Of a stretch of DNA of 64,000 nt, positions 28,157-36,805 are shown piece after piece; position 1 is the first letter of the stretch, and each line of letters opens with the position of its first letter. Origin of the DNA: JANXZS01 sp963797255 (GTDB taxonomy: Bacteria > Acidobacteriota > Terriglobia > Terriglobales > Acidobacteriaceae). The notes beneath the pieces are model-generated. The model was not told where the DNA came from, did no database searches, and saw only the letters and a list, made by a program, of their open reading frames with translations. The stretch is taken from contig CAWCOV010000012.1 in assembly GCA_963797255.1 (NCBI GenBank), positions 434,001-498,000 of the forward strand. The letters are read 5' to 3'. The position numbers and the translations under genes were made by a program.

Positions 28157-29431
28157 ATGGTAGAGCGTCTCTATTACAACGATTCTTTCCTCTCGAAATT
28201 TCATGCGCGGGTGACCGATGTGCGCGAAGTGTCGCGTATTGCCGGCCAATCCGTATGGCAGTTGGCGCTGGATCGCAGTGCTTTCTACCCGACGAGCGGG
28301 GGGCAGCCCTTTGACCGGGGTACCCTGTTAGCCGAGGCGCGCAGCGGCGCCACACTTGAGATTCCCGTGCTCGATGTGCAGGAAGAAGAGACCGGTGAAG
28401 TATGGCACTTTACCGAAAAGCCGTTGACTGCCGGCACCCAAATTGAAGCGGCGATCGACTGGACTCGGCGGTTGGATCACATGCAGCAACACTCCGGCCA
28501 ACACCTGCTGTCGGCAGTTTTTGCAAAAGAACTGGGAGCGATGACGGTCTCTTTCCATCTGGGCGAAGAAAGTTCAACCATCGACCTGGAGTCGGATGTT
28601 GTGACCGCAGCGTCGCTCGAGCGCGTGGAGAAGAAAGTTAATGAGTTGATTGCCGAAGGCAGAAGAATTTCCGCGAGCACAGTGAGTCGCGAAGAGGCGG
28701 AGGCGCTGCTCGCCGCAGGGCGGCTGCATAAACTCCCGGAGCGGGTTGGGAGTATGCGTCTGATCGCGATTGAGGGCTACGACCTCAACGCGTGCGGCGG
28801 AACGCACTTGCACTCCACGGGACAGATTGGTGGAATGCTGCTGCGTTCGCTGGAAAAAGTACGCCAGGGAGTGCGGGTGGAATTCATGTGCGGGCAAAGA
28901 GCAGTCTCCGCTGCACGCCGCGATTGGACAATGCTGGTGAAGATGGCGGCGCCATTGTCCATAGGACCAGCTGAGCTTCCGCAGGCTGTTGAGAGGTTGC
29001 AGACTGAGGCGAAGGCCTCACAGAAAGAACGTCTGAAACTCCGCGAAGAGTTGGCGGAGTATCACGCGTCCCGATTGGTGGTCGAGGACTCGATCCACGA
29101 TGGATTGCGTCTGGTGAAACGCGTATTTGCGGATCGCGATGCGGCCTACTGCAAGCTTCTGGCTTCCCGCGTGTGCGCAGCTGCGCCACAAACTCTTGCG
29201 CTTATCGCGTCAACCCACATGGAACCGGCAGCCGTAGTTATGGCTTCGAGCAAGGGGATGCCATTCTCCTGCGGCGACGTGTTGCGGCAAAGTCTGGCAA
29301 AGCTCGGACTTCGCGGCGGCGGCTCGGCTGACATGGCACAGGGACAGGTGGCGCGCGAGCATCTGGACGCTCTGCTGCTGGATGTGGCTACAGTGGCGCG
29401 TACGGCGAAAACGGCGAGCGCTGTCGAATAA
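28157..29431 (+). CDS. Alanyl-tRNA editing protein (AlaX-L type, with DHHA1 domain)
   Basis: 424 residues that match the editing and C-terminal parts of alanyl-tRNA synthetase without the catalytic core. Residues 1-240: FYPTSGGQPFDRG, then the zinc site HMQQHSGQHLLS and the partner NACGGTHLHSTGQ. A coiled-coil follows (QTEAKASQKERLKLREELAEY, residues about 280-310), then a DHHA1 domain with LRGGGSADMAQGQ near the end. It clears Ser or Gly mischarged on tRNA-Ala. A tRNA-Ala gene lies 73 bp downstream on the same strand, a suggestive pairing that may be chance. The start has TAGGGG 2-8 bases upstream. Confidence 0.9.
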   Translation: MVERLYYNDSFLSKFHARVTDVREVSRIAGQSVWQLALDRSAFYPTSGGQPFDRGTLLAEARSGATLEIPVLDVQEEETGEVWHFTEKPLTAGTQIEAAIDWTRRLDHMQQHSGQHLLSAVFAKELGAMTVSFHLGEESSTIDLESDVVTAASLERVEKKVNELIAEGRRISASTVSREEAEALLAAGRLHKLPERVGSMRLIAIEGYDLNACGGTHLHSTGQIGGMLLRSLEKVRQGVRVEFMCGQRAVSAARRDWTMLVKMAAPLSIGPAELPQAVERLQTEAKASQKERLKLREELAEYHASRLVVEDSIHDGLRLVKRVFADRDAAYCKLLASRVCAAAPQTLALIASTHMEPAAVVMASSKGMPFSCGDVLRQSLAKLGLRGGGSADMAQGQVAREHLDALLLDVATVARTAKTASAVE

Positions 29432-29504
29432 GTCTCCAGCGTGGGTCAGCTTTTCTTAATTCAATGTCGCTGCTAGAATCGAAAGAGTGTTCCCGCCTGT
29501 TCGT

Positions 29505-29580
29505 GGGGCTATAGCTCAGCTGGGAGAGCGCCTCGTTCGCAACGAGGAGGTCAGCGGTTCGATCCCGCTTAGCTCCACCA
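29505..29580 (+). tRNA. tRNA-Ala (anticodon CGC)
   Basis: 76 bases that fold into a full cloverleaf. The acceptor arms GGGGCTA and TAGCTCC pair (one G-U), the D-loop has AGCTCAGCTGGGAGAGC, the anticodon arm CCTCG/CGAGG encloses TTCGCAA (anticodon CGC), and the T-arm has GGTTCGATC. The 3' CCA is encoded. A -10-like TAGAAT lies at 29474-29479 with only a weak -35. Confidence 0.97.
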
Positions 29581-29725
29581 AAATTCAACAATTTGCGAAA
29601 GTTGCGGTAAGGGCAAAAGGCACACTCGTGTCGTTTGCCCGGTATGCGCGTCGCTCATTACCGTGCCGAGCGGACGAGGCAGTGGTAATTCAGTTTCAGC
29701 TTTCAATTCACATGCGGTCGTTGTT

Positions 29726-30232
29726 CTATTTCGGCCACTGCTTGAACATTTTCTGGATGGCTTTTTGCACCATCTGCTGATTCTTGTTGCCGTTATTGCT
29801 CAAAGTGTCCTGGGCAATCCCTCGCCACACCAAAGACTGGGTCTTGGCCTCGTAAAGGTCGACGATCATCGTCGCTTCTACATTTTGCTCTGGAGTAATT
29901 CCGCCCATCCCTCCACCGATACCGCGCATTCCCCACGCACTGTACGAGGTTTCTTGTCTCATGCCGCCGTTCGAAGTGAGGATCAGATCAGGATTCTGAG
30001 CTTCCGTTACCTTCGACAGGCCCTTACCTTGCATTGCCGTGTCGATATCCTGCTGTGCAACCTGCGCGAGAATTGAGTTCTGAATCTGGTTCGCGTTGTT
30101 CGAGCCCCAGGCATAGGTGTGGTAATTGGAAAAGCTCTGGTTATGGTTGTAATTGACTGAAACCTGCTGGGCGGCCGCAACGCCACATACCATCGAAACC
30201 AGCAAAGCGCACATCATCCATTTCGTTCTCAT
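29726..30232 (-). CDS. DUF4136 periplasmic protein
   Basis: 168 residues. Signal peptide (MCALLVSMVCGVAAA), then the DUF4136 pattern: a VNYNHNQSFSNYHTYAWG start, the middle NPDLILTSNGG and MIVDLYEAKTQSLVWRGIAQD, and a C-terminal helix AIQKMFKQWP. There is no lipobox Cys, so it is soluble or loosely attached. The family is abundant in Acidobacteria and Bacteroidetes with no known role. It follows the sulfatase gene by 88 bp on the same strand. Confidence 0.85.
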   Translation of the reverse strand: MRTKWMMCALLVSMVCGVAAAQQVSVNYNHNQSFSNYHTYAWGSNNANQIQNSILAQVAQQDIDTAMQGKGLSKVTEAQNPDLILTSNGGMRQETSYSAWGMRGIGGGMGGITPEQNVEATMIVDLYEAKTQSLVWRGIAQDTLSNNGNKNQQMVQKAIQKMFKQWPK

Positions 30233-30320
30233 CGTCGGTCTTCTCCGAGGTTATGCTGCCAGCTATGTAGCCGGCAGAATGTTTAGCTTCCTGAATGTAG
30301 GCTCAAATAGCCCGAATCGT

Positions 30321-32987
30321 TTAGTCGTTTACTTTGGCAACAGCGTCCTGCACTTTTTTATGGTCCTCTGCATTCAACTGTTCCGGACCCAGTTTGTAGG
30401 TCAACTTATCAATTGTTCCTGTAAATCGAAACGGCAAATCGTAACTGAAGTCCACTCCAGATCGGGTATCGAGGCCGATGTCGAAGGTTTCGTCGATGGA
30501 CATAAGGAGCGGAATGGTATGTGCGACCGTCTTGCGATCTACCTCTTTGCCATCCACCGAGAGTACTCCAGTTCCACCTTTCGCGGGGCCAGGACCGTCG
30601 TACTTAAAGTCGAAGACAATCGTGTGTTTTCCCGCAGTCAAAGACGACCCAGACCACCGGAATCGCTCCATGTCTAGAAAGTTGTAAACGAAAACCGGTC
30701 TACCTCTTCCCATACCAGTCACCGCGGTTACAAGGCCCGCTAATAACCATAGCGGCGCGATGAGCAACAGTGCGTAGCCGAGCCATGTCTTCCAGCCTGA
30801 CCGGCTTCGATTTCTCGCCCACCACGTGAGTAGAAGGCCGATAATAAACAGGCTCCAGACAATGATCTTGAATAGTTTGCTTCTTAGCAACCAGTTGTTG
30901 CTCTGACTCAGGAAAAGCCCGTAGCCTCCGAAACGGCCGCCCATCGTCGCGATCATTCCTTCGGCACCGCCATCCGGAATCGTTACGTCGGCAGTAATCG
31001 TATAGTCCTTGTCCAATATGCTGGGAGCATTTCCCAGTGGGATTCCCACATTCACCCCGGTGTATGTGAAGAGCGTTTTGCCAGCTACCGCGCTCGGTCG
31101 TGCCGTAAGCAGGCGTGAGAATGCCGTGTTATCCAAGGGGAAGACGTTGTACTTTGTTGCTTCCGATTGGAATAGCGCCTGCAGTTCTTTCAACTTGTCT
31201 GGATTTTTATCGGCAAGATTGTTGTTCTCTGAATAGTCGTCGGTGATGTTGTAAAGCTCCCATTTATAACCTGTCGTCACATCTGGGAGTTTGCCTGTTG
31301 CCAGGTCCCATGGCGGAGCGAAGGGCGTAGTAGCGGCAATCCAGCCATCGTGATAGATAGCGCGATTGCCCGCCATTTCAAAGTATTGAGTTGTGCGAGT
31401 TGATGCCGCATTGGCATTGGCTTTGTTAAAGGTGTACAGCATGCTCACGCCTTCAATTGGCTTTTGAGTAATGCCATCCACGGTGATTGGCGCTGGAATG
31501 CCTGCTGCTTCCAGGATTGTCGGAACGATATCGATGACGTGGTGAAACTGGGTTCGGATCGCGCCAACATCATTGATGTGACCAGGCCAGGAAATCGCCA
31601 GCCCTTGCCGCGTCCCACCGAAATGCGATGCCACCTGCTTGGTCCATTTGAATGGCGTATCAAAAGCCCACGACCAGCCCACCGACATGTGAGGATACGT
31701 CTTGTCCGATCCCCATTCCTCGTAGTGCGCCAACTGGAGAGCCTCGGGCGCTTTGAGAATACCGTTGTATGCGGTTAGCTGGTTGAAAGCGCCGGAGAGC
31801 GTTCCTTCGGGACTGGTGCCGTTGTCCCCGCAGATGTAGATGATAAGTGTGTTGTCCAGCTTGCCCTGATCCTGAACTTCCTGAATTACGCGGCCAATTT
31901 CATAATCGGTATAGGCTGCGTATCCGGCAAAGACTTCGGCCTGGTGTGCATATAACTTCTTCTCAATCGTAGAGAGGGAGTCCCACTTGGGTATCTCTTC
32001 AGGCCACGGAGTAAGCTGCGCATTCGCCGGAATAACGCCAAGCCGTTTCTGATTCGCGAAGATTTCGTCGCGCAGCTTTTCGTATCCCATGTCGAATTTG
32101 CCTTTGAATTTCTCAATCCATTCCTTCTTTGGTTGATGGGGCGAATGGGTTCCGCCAGGAACGTAATAAAGGAAGAAGGGCTTGTCCGGCGCAGCGGCAT
32201 TCAGATCCCTTAAATGCTTGACCGCTTCGTCAGCCAGGTCTGTGGTCAGGTTGTAGCCGGGATTGTTGACGAATGGAAAGATCTGAGTGTGATCGCGAAA
32301 CAAATATGGAGTCCACTGGTCGGTCTCGCCGCCCATAAATCCGTAGAAGTAATCGAAGCCCATGCCCGAAGGCCACTGGTCGTAGGGTCCAGCAACGCTG
32401 TACTGAAAGGTCGGTGTATTGTGATTCTTGCCAAACCAGGAGGTCGAGTAGCCGTTGTCTCTCAGGATCGTTCCGATCGTTGCGTTTTCCACTCCGATGA
32501 TGGAATCGTATCCAGGGTAGCCAGTTGAAAGTTCGCCGATAACTCCCGAACCCACTGAGTGATGATTGCGGCCCGTGATCAGTGCGGCACGTGTTGGAGA
32601 ACAAAGCGCTGTGGAATGAAACTGGATATAGCGCAAGCCCGAGTTGGCTATCCTGTCGAGCGATGGAGTGGGGATTACGCCCCCGAAAGTCCCGGATACG
32701 CCGTAACCCTGATCGTCCGTCATGATTAGCAGCACATTCGGCGCTCCCTTTGGTGGTACCACGCGGGGAGGCCACCATTGCGTTGATTCCGTCGCGCTCG
32801 GCTTGATTACGCCTCCGAATTTCGGAGGTGGTGCAGGAATTTGTTTTCCCTCGATCGTGGTCGTCGCATTGGGAGAACCAAGTTGTCCCGTGACAACTTG
32901 TGCACTCGAAAAACTCCACCCCGACAAAAAGCTCGATACCGCGAACATTCCGACGGCCAGCTTGCGACTATTGTCTTTCAGATCCAT
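30321..32987 (-). CDS. Arylsulfatase with a two-helix membrane hairpin inserted in its C-terminal domain
   Basis: 888 residues; AAGGAG lies 8 bases before the start. After a signal peptide the sulfatase core runs from about 80 to 600: metal site MTDDQGYG (D91, D92), sulfatase signature LCSPTRAALITGR with C129 as the formylglycine precursor, WFGKNHNTP, GGTHSPHQPK and CGDNGTSPEG. Residues 640-870 form a beta-sandwich of the kind found in large arylsulfatases, but about 60 residues (698-760) with two strong hydrophobic helices are inserted between LFLSQSN and RPVFVYNFLDMERF. This should anchor the enzyme in a membrane. No formylglycine-generating enzyme is in the window. The substrate is a sulfate ester of unknown kind. 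Confidence 0.9.
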   Translation of the reverse strand: MDLKDNSRKLAVGMFAVSSFLSGWSFSSAQVVTGQLGSPNATTTIEGKQIPAPPPKFGGVIKPSATESTQWWPPRVVPPKGAPNVLLIMTDDQGYGVSGTFGGVIPTPSLDRIANSGLRYIQFHSTALCSPTRAALITGRNHHSVGSGVIGELSTGYPGYDSIIGVENATIGTILRDNGYSTSWFGKNHNTPTFQYSVAGPYDQWPSGMGFDYFYGFMGGETDQWTPYLFRDHTQIFPFVNNPGYNLTTDLADEAVKHLRDLNAAAPDKPFFLYYVPGGTHSPHQPKKEWIEKFKGKFDMGYEKLRDEIFANQKRLGVIPANAQLTPWPEEIPKWDSLSTIEKKLYAHQAEVFAGYAAYTDYEIGRVIQEVQDQGKLDNTLIIYICGDNGTSPEGTLSGAFNQLTAYNGILKAPEALQLAHYEEWGSDKTYPHMSVGWSWAFDTPFKWTKQVASHFGGTRQGLAISWPGHINDVGAIRTQFHHVIDIVPTILEAAGIPAPITVDGITQKPIEGVSMLYTFNKANANAASTRTTQYFEMAGNRAIYHDGWIAATTPFAPPWDLATGKLPDVTTGYKWELYNITDDYSENNNLADKNPDKLKELQALFQSEATKYNVFPLDNTAFSRLLTARPSAVAGKTLFTYTGVNVGIPLGNAPSILDKDYTITADVTIPDGGAEGMIATMGGRFGGYGLFLSQSNNWLLRSKLFKIIVWSLFIIGLLLTWWARNRSRSGWKTWLGYALLLIAPLWLLAGLVTAVTGMGRGRPVFVYNFLDMERFRWSGSSLTAGKHTIVFDFKYDGPGPAKGGTGVLSVDGKEVDRKTVAHTIPLLMSIDETFDIGLDTRSGVDFSYDLPFRFTGTIDKLTYKLGPEQLNAEDHKKVQDAVAKVND

Positions 32988-33485
32988 TCACTTTCTCCTT
33001 GCACGTGGAACGGAGTTTGCTCCAACTCTGGGAATGCTGGGCCTAAACTGGCTGCAACCAATGCGAGAGTCGCTACATATGGCCTGAATATCCTAAGTTT
33101 TGCGATTTGCTCTGCTGCCGTGAATCAATCTCAAGATCCCCGGAGGTCAGCCATTCTCGGCGGGACAACGAGTGGTAACCATCGTTGGATCGAGGCCGAC
33201 CATTTTTGGCTTGTGTTTCATCAATGTGACAAAGCTAGTCACGCAAGCTGCCTCCAACAACTAGCAAAAGAACTAGCGGCGCGTAACCTTTTATCTAGCG
33301 TCATGCGAATCGGGGGATCGAGCGATCCGGCTCTGTTCGTAGAAAAGTTTACTCGGCGGCGAAGCAACGCAGGGCAACGCGAATCGTCACGTGTTGCTGG
33401 GACCTCAATATTTTGTTGCGCGCGGTACCGAGCGGCTGCTGGACGAGAATCAATCATCGATTCGCTCAGCAGCCGCCCTCAATCC
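32988..33485. other. Intergenic region between GH2 and sulfatase genes
   Basis: About 500 bases between two minus-strand genes. It should hold the sulfatase promoter at its right side of the start and the 3' end of the GH2 transcript. No convincing coding frame or repeat is seen apart from the hairpin at 33432-33476. Confidence 0.5.
33432..33476 (-). terminator. Hairpin after the GH2 gene
   Basis: A 9 bp stem (GCGGCTGCT with AGCAGCCGC) closes a second stem (GAATC/GATTC) 10 bases past the GH2 stop. No T-run follows on the minus strand, so it is either a Rho-dependent or a processing end. Confidence 0.45.
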
Positions 33486-36458
33486 TTAAGCTTGTTCCAC
33501 CCGCTGTAGGACCACGGGAATGTATTCAGGGATGTTGAAGTTTCCGATAGATGGATCGGTTCCATCTGGAGGAGGTCCAATCGCTGGACGCCCAGCAGCT
33601 TCCGGCGTAGGCTTGGGCATTTCCCACGGCATCTTCATTGACCGACGCAACTGAAGCTCGTTGCCCTTCAGCTCTCCGGTGTAGCTGTTATTTCCAGCCT
33701 TGAACGAAATGTGATCGCCGTCCACTTTGCCTTCGGTGATCGGCGTCGGCACATCATCGCCGCCGAACCAGCCCCCGCCCAAGCCTTCCACGCTGCCCCC
33801 AAGCTTTCCTCCATCCTGCTGCAGCACGTAAATCATGTCTCCGCCCAGGAACATCTCTTCTAAGCCGGACCCGCCCTTCGCCTTCACCGGTCTCCAAAGC
33901 CCCGTGACACCGGAACCCTTCGGGATTTCGCGCTGCCATACAGCCACCTGCGGCCGCAACTTTACCGCCTTCGCGGGAATCGTTACCTTAGCTCCGGTTA
34001 GTCCCGGCGACTCTGCCTCGACGGTTACTTCACCGGCGTTCTTGTTCGCTTGAATCAGCGCCATGCATAGTCCGGAAAATGCCTTCCGCACATTGCCAAT
34101 GTCCGATTCATGATCTGTAGGATCGCCGTTGCCCACACCCAGAAGCCTTCCGGCTCCTGAGACGCGGAATGTCACAACGTTATCCGTAATCGGCACCATG
34201 CGTCCCTGCGCGTCTTGAACTTCAACGGCGAACATCGCAACGTCCTCGCCATTGGCGTCCACATTTTCGCGATTCGCTCGCATCACCAGCTTTGCAGCCG
34301 CGCCCGTCGTCTCGCGTTTCTCGGTCATAACGACCTTGTTTCCCTTGTAGCCCTTCGCCTCAATCGTTCCTGGCGCGTACTTCACGTTCCACGCGACATG
34401 CGAATCTTTCGCCACTTCCTTCACGCCCAGGCTCTTACCGTTGACGAACAATTCCACTTTTTCAAGATTGGTGTGCACCCAGACTGCGATCTCTTTGCCC
34501 TCCATGCCGGGCCAATTCCAATGTGGAAAGAGATGCAGTACCTGTTTGCCTGTCCACCACGCCTGGTAGTAGTAGAAAGAATCCTTCGGGAAACCGCACA
34601 TGTCGATGACGCCGTACTGCGAACTGATGTTTCCCCAGCCATCCGGCGAGGGTTCACCACGATAATCAAAGCCTGTCCATACAAAGCCACCCGAGAGCCA
34701 CGGTTGCGAATTGCAGAATTTCCACCATCCCTCAGCCGAAGCGCGCCCGCTCGTCGTATATGGATCGTAGGAGCCGACATATCCCTTCGCCGCATCGGTG
34801 ACATAAATTCCGCGCGTACCCACTGCGCTTACGGTCTCTGTTCCGATCACAGGCTTGTCAGGATGTGCCTCGTGGAACTTCGCAGCCTGTGGATCCATGT
34901 AGTTGTAGCCGGCAACATCGCACACCTCAAGGCCGCCCGTTCCGATGGCTCCCGTCGGCGCGATCGATACTGGCCGCGAGCCGTCGTGCTCAGTCGCAAC
35001 AGCCTTCATTGCCGTAAGAATGCGCCGCCCGACTTCACCATTCGCCTGGCCTTCTTCATTCCCCATCGACCACATGAGGACGCTGGGATGATTGCGATCC
35101 CGTTTGACCAGATTCTCAAACTGCTGCAGGCCCTCCGGATTGGAAGACATCATGCGCGTCTCGTCAAATACCAGCATTCCCAACTGGTCGCATGCATCCA
35201 GCAACTCTGGTGTTGGCGGATTGTGCGACGTGCGCAGCGAATTGCACCCCATCTCCTGCAGCTTGGCCACGCGATAGTACTGCACCGCATCCGGCAGGGC
35301 CGCGCCAACTCCCGCGTGGTCCTGGTGATTGCAGGTGCCCTTCCACTTCACTGTCTTGCCATTCAGTTGGAATCCATTCGCTGTGCTGAATTCTGCAGTG
35401 CGAATTCCAAAAGGAGTCTCGAAGCGGTCCACAACCTGCCCGGCCACCTGCACATCGGTCACCAGCTTGTAGATATTTCTCTTTTCCAGCGACCAGAGCT
35501 GTGGCCTGCTCAGCGCCACCTCCTGCTGGTAAATCTTGTCGGCTCCTGGCGGAATCGATGCCGTCGCTGTCGCGTCTTTGCCGACTGGCTTTCCCGCAGG
35601 ATCCAGAATCGTTGAAATAACCCGCACAGTCTGCTCTGCGCCGCTGTTGTTCACTTCAGTCTGGATTGAGAGCGTTGCATCGCCCTGCCGCACTTTCGCC
35701 TTCACAAATGTGCCCCAGCGCTTTACATGCACAGGATTCGTTTTCACCAACCAGACGTGGCGGTAAATACCCGCTCCTTCATAAAACCAGCCGTCGCTCT
35801 CCGTCGCATCCACACGAACCAGCAAAACATTTCTGCCGCCGGGAATCATGAAATCGGTTAAATCAAAACTGAACGGATCGTATCCCCCGCTGTGTCGCCC
35901 GAGGTAAAAACCGTTGAGCACCACCATCGTCTCGCGGTATGCTCCGTCAAATTCTATTGTGACCCGTTTGCCCACGTCTTCCGTCGGGAGATCGAAGACT
36001 CGGCGGTACCAACCAACGCTATTCGCCGGATAGTTTCGGCCCAACGGATAGAAGCCCTTATTCTGGAGCGCAGGATCGTTGGTGAACGGCAACTCGATAG
36101 CCCAGTCGTGCGGTAGATTCACGCTCCGCCAATCACTGTCATCGAAAGCAATTGTGCCCGCAGGTATAAAGCTGCCCGTCTTCTGATAATTTCCCCCCCG
36201 CTCAGTGCCAAATCCGAAGTCCTTTGTGGCGTCGTTTGAGTTTCCAAGATGAAAGCGCCATCCAAAATCGAGCAGAAGCCGATCGCGCTCGGTGCCGGTG
36301 GATGGAGTCTGCATCGGAGCGTTAATGCTCAACGGCCCCGACATTTCGCCGGAAGTGGTCATAGCATTGCCGATTGGACCAACTCCCTGAGCTGCAACTA
36401 CGGCGACCGGCGCAAGAATACCGGTCTTCAGAACATCACGTCGTGAAAAGGATTTCAT
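33486..36458 (-). CDS. Tat-exported GH2 family beta-galactosidase-like enzyme with extra C-terminal domain
   Basis: 990 residues from the ATG at 36458 (GGGAGA 5 bases upstream). A Tat signal (SFSRRDVLKTG) suggests export in folded form. GH2 layout: sandwich domain (NLPHDWAIELPF, GWYRRVFDLP, DGAYRETMVVLNG), immunoglobulin domain, then the barrel with RTSHNPPTPELLDACD, acid/base Glu in MWSMGNEEG (about 468) and nucleophile Glu in VIGTETVSA (about 541). After a DUF4982-like and an immunoglobulin-like part, the last 120 residues form a Gly-rich beta domain (GDHISFKAGNNSYTGELKG) not needed for GH2 activity. It probably removes beta-linked galactose or related sugars in the periplasm. Confidence 0.9.
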   Translation of the reverse strand: MKSFSRRDVLKTGILAPVAVVAAQGVGPIGNAMTTSGEMSGPLSINAPMQTPSTGTERDRLLLDFGWRFHLGNSNDATKDFGFGTERGGNYQKTGSFIPAGTIAFDDSDWRSVNLPHDWAIELPFTNDPALQNKGFYPLGRNYPANSVGWYRRVFDLPTEDVGKRVTIEFDGAYRETMVVLNGFYLGRHSGGYDPFSFDLTDFMIPGGRNVLLVRVDATESDGWFYEGAGIYRHVWLVKTNPVHVKRWGTFVKAKVRQGDATLSIQTEVNNSGAEQTVRVISTILDPAGKPVGKDATATASIPPGADKIYQQEVALSRPQLWSLEKRNIYKLVTDVQVAGQVVDRFETPFGIRTAEFSTANGFQLNGKTVKWKGTCNHQDHAGVGAALPDAVQYYRVAKLQEMGCNSLRTSHNPPTPELLDACDQLGMLVFDETRMMSSNPEGLQQFENLVKRDRNHPSVLMWSMGNEEGQANGEVGRRILTAMKAVATEHDGSRPVSIAPTGAIGTGGLEVCDVAGYNYMDPQAAKFHEAHPDKPVIGTETVSAVGTRGIYVTDAAKGYVGSYDPYTTSGRASAEGWWKFCNSQPWLSGGFVWTGFDYRGEPSPDGWGNISSQYGVIDMCGFPKDSFYYYQAWWTGKQVLHLFPHWNWPGMEGKEIAVWVHTNLEKVELFVNGKSLGVKEVAKDSHVAWNVKYAPGTIEAKGYKGNKVVMTEKRETTGAAAKLVMRANRENVDANGEDVAMFAVEVQDAQGRMVPITDNVVTFRVSGAGRLLGVGNGDPTDHESDIGNVRKAFSGLCMALIQANKNAGEVTVEAESPGLTGAKVTIPAKAVKLRPQVAVWQREIPKGSGVTGLWRPVKAKGGSGLEEMFLGGDMIYVLQQDGGKLGGSVEGLGGGWFGGDDVPTPITEGKVDGDHISFKAGNNSYTGELKGNELQLRRSMKMPWEMPKPTPEAAGRPAIGPPPDGTDPSIGNFNIPEYIPVVLQRVEQA

Positions 36459-36805
36459 TGGCTCTCCCATTACTTTTCTGCGAGCCGAATGGATCGGCTC
36501 TCAATTTCAAAGAATGAATTCGTCAGGTTATTTGTGCGATGGCAGTATACGCCCAGCTTCGAGTCCCAAAGCGTGCGCGTGGCCACAATTCCACGCATCC
36601 GCGAAACAGTCCCGGATCGTCTCGAATCTGCAACTGCTCGTTCCGGCAGGTTTGTATCGTGATTCCGCACGGTGGGAAGGAAAGGTGAGGTTCGGTTGCC
36701 ACAAGTTCCAACAAAGATTCAACCAAGCAGAAAAATGGCACGCTGCCTTATCAGCAACGTGCCACTTACCTTCGCCATGCTACGGTGGCGGTTCTCACAA
36801 CTAAA
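36459..36805. other. Intergenic region between gdhA and GH2 genes
   Basis: About 350 bases holding the gdhA terminator at 36731-36764 and, to its left, the likely promoter of the GH2 gene. No coding frame is convincing. Confidence 0.5.
36731..36764 (-). terminator. Intrinsic terminator of the gdhA operon
   Basis: On the minus strand TGGCACGTTGC pairs with GCAGCGTGCCA (one mismatch, 7-base loop) and is followed directly by TTTTT (36731-36735). It lies about 40 bases after the gdhA stop. Confidence 0.9.

Noticed and set aside
32988..33485. Hidden gene or small RNA between GH2 and sulfatase
   Set aside because: No frame has a start with ribosome-binding site or any recognisable motif; only a terminator-like hairpin is clear.
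34215..35615. Long plus-strand open frame of 466 codons inside the GH2 gene
   Set aside because: It is antisense to a fully conserved GH2 coding frame, is His/Arg/Leu-rich in the way shadows are, and has no domain or ribosome-binding site.
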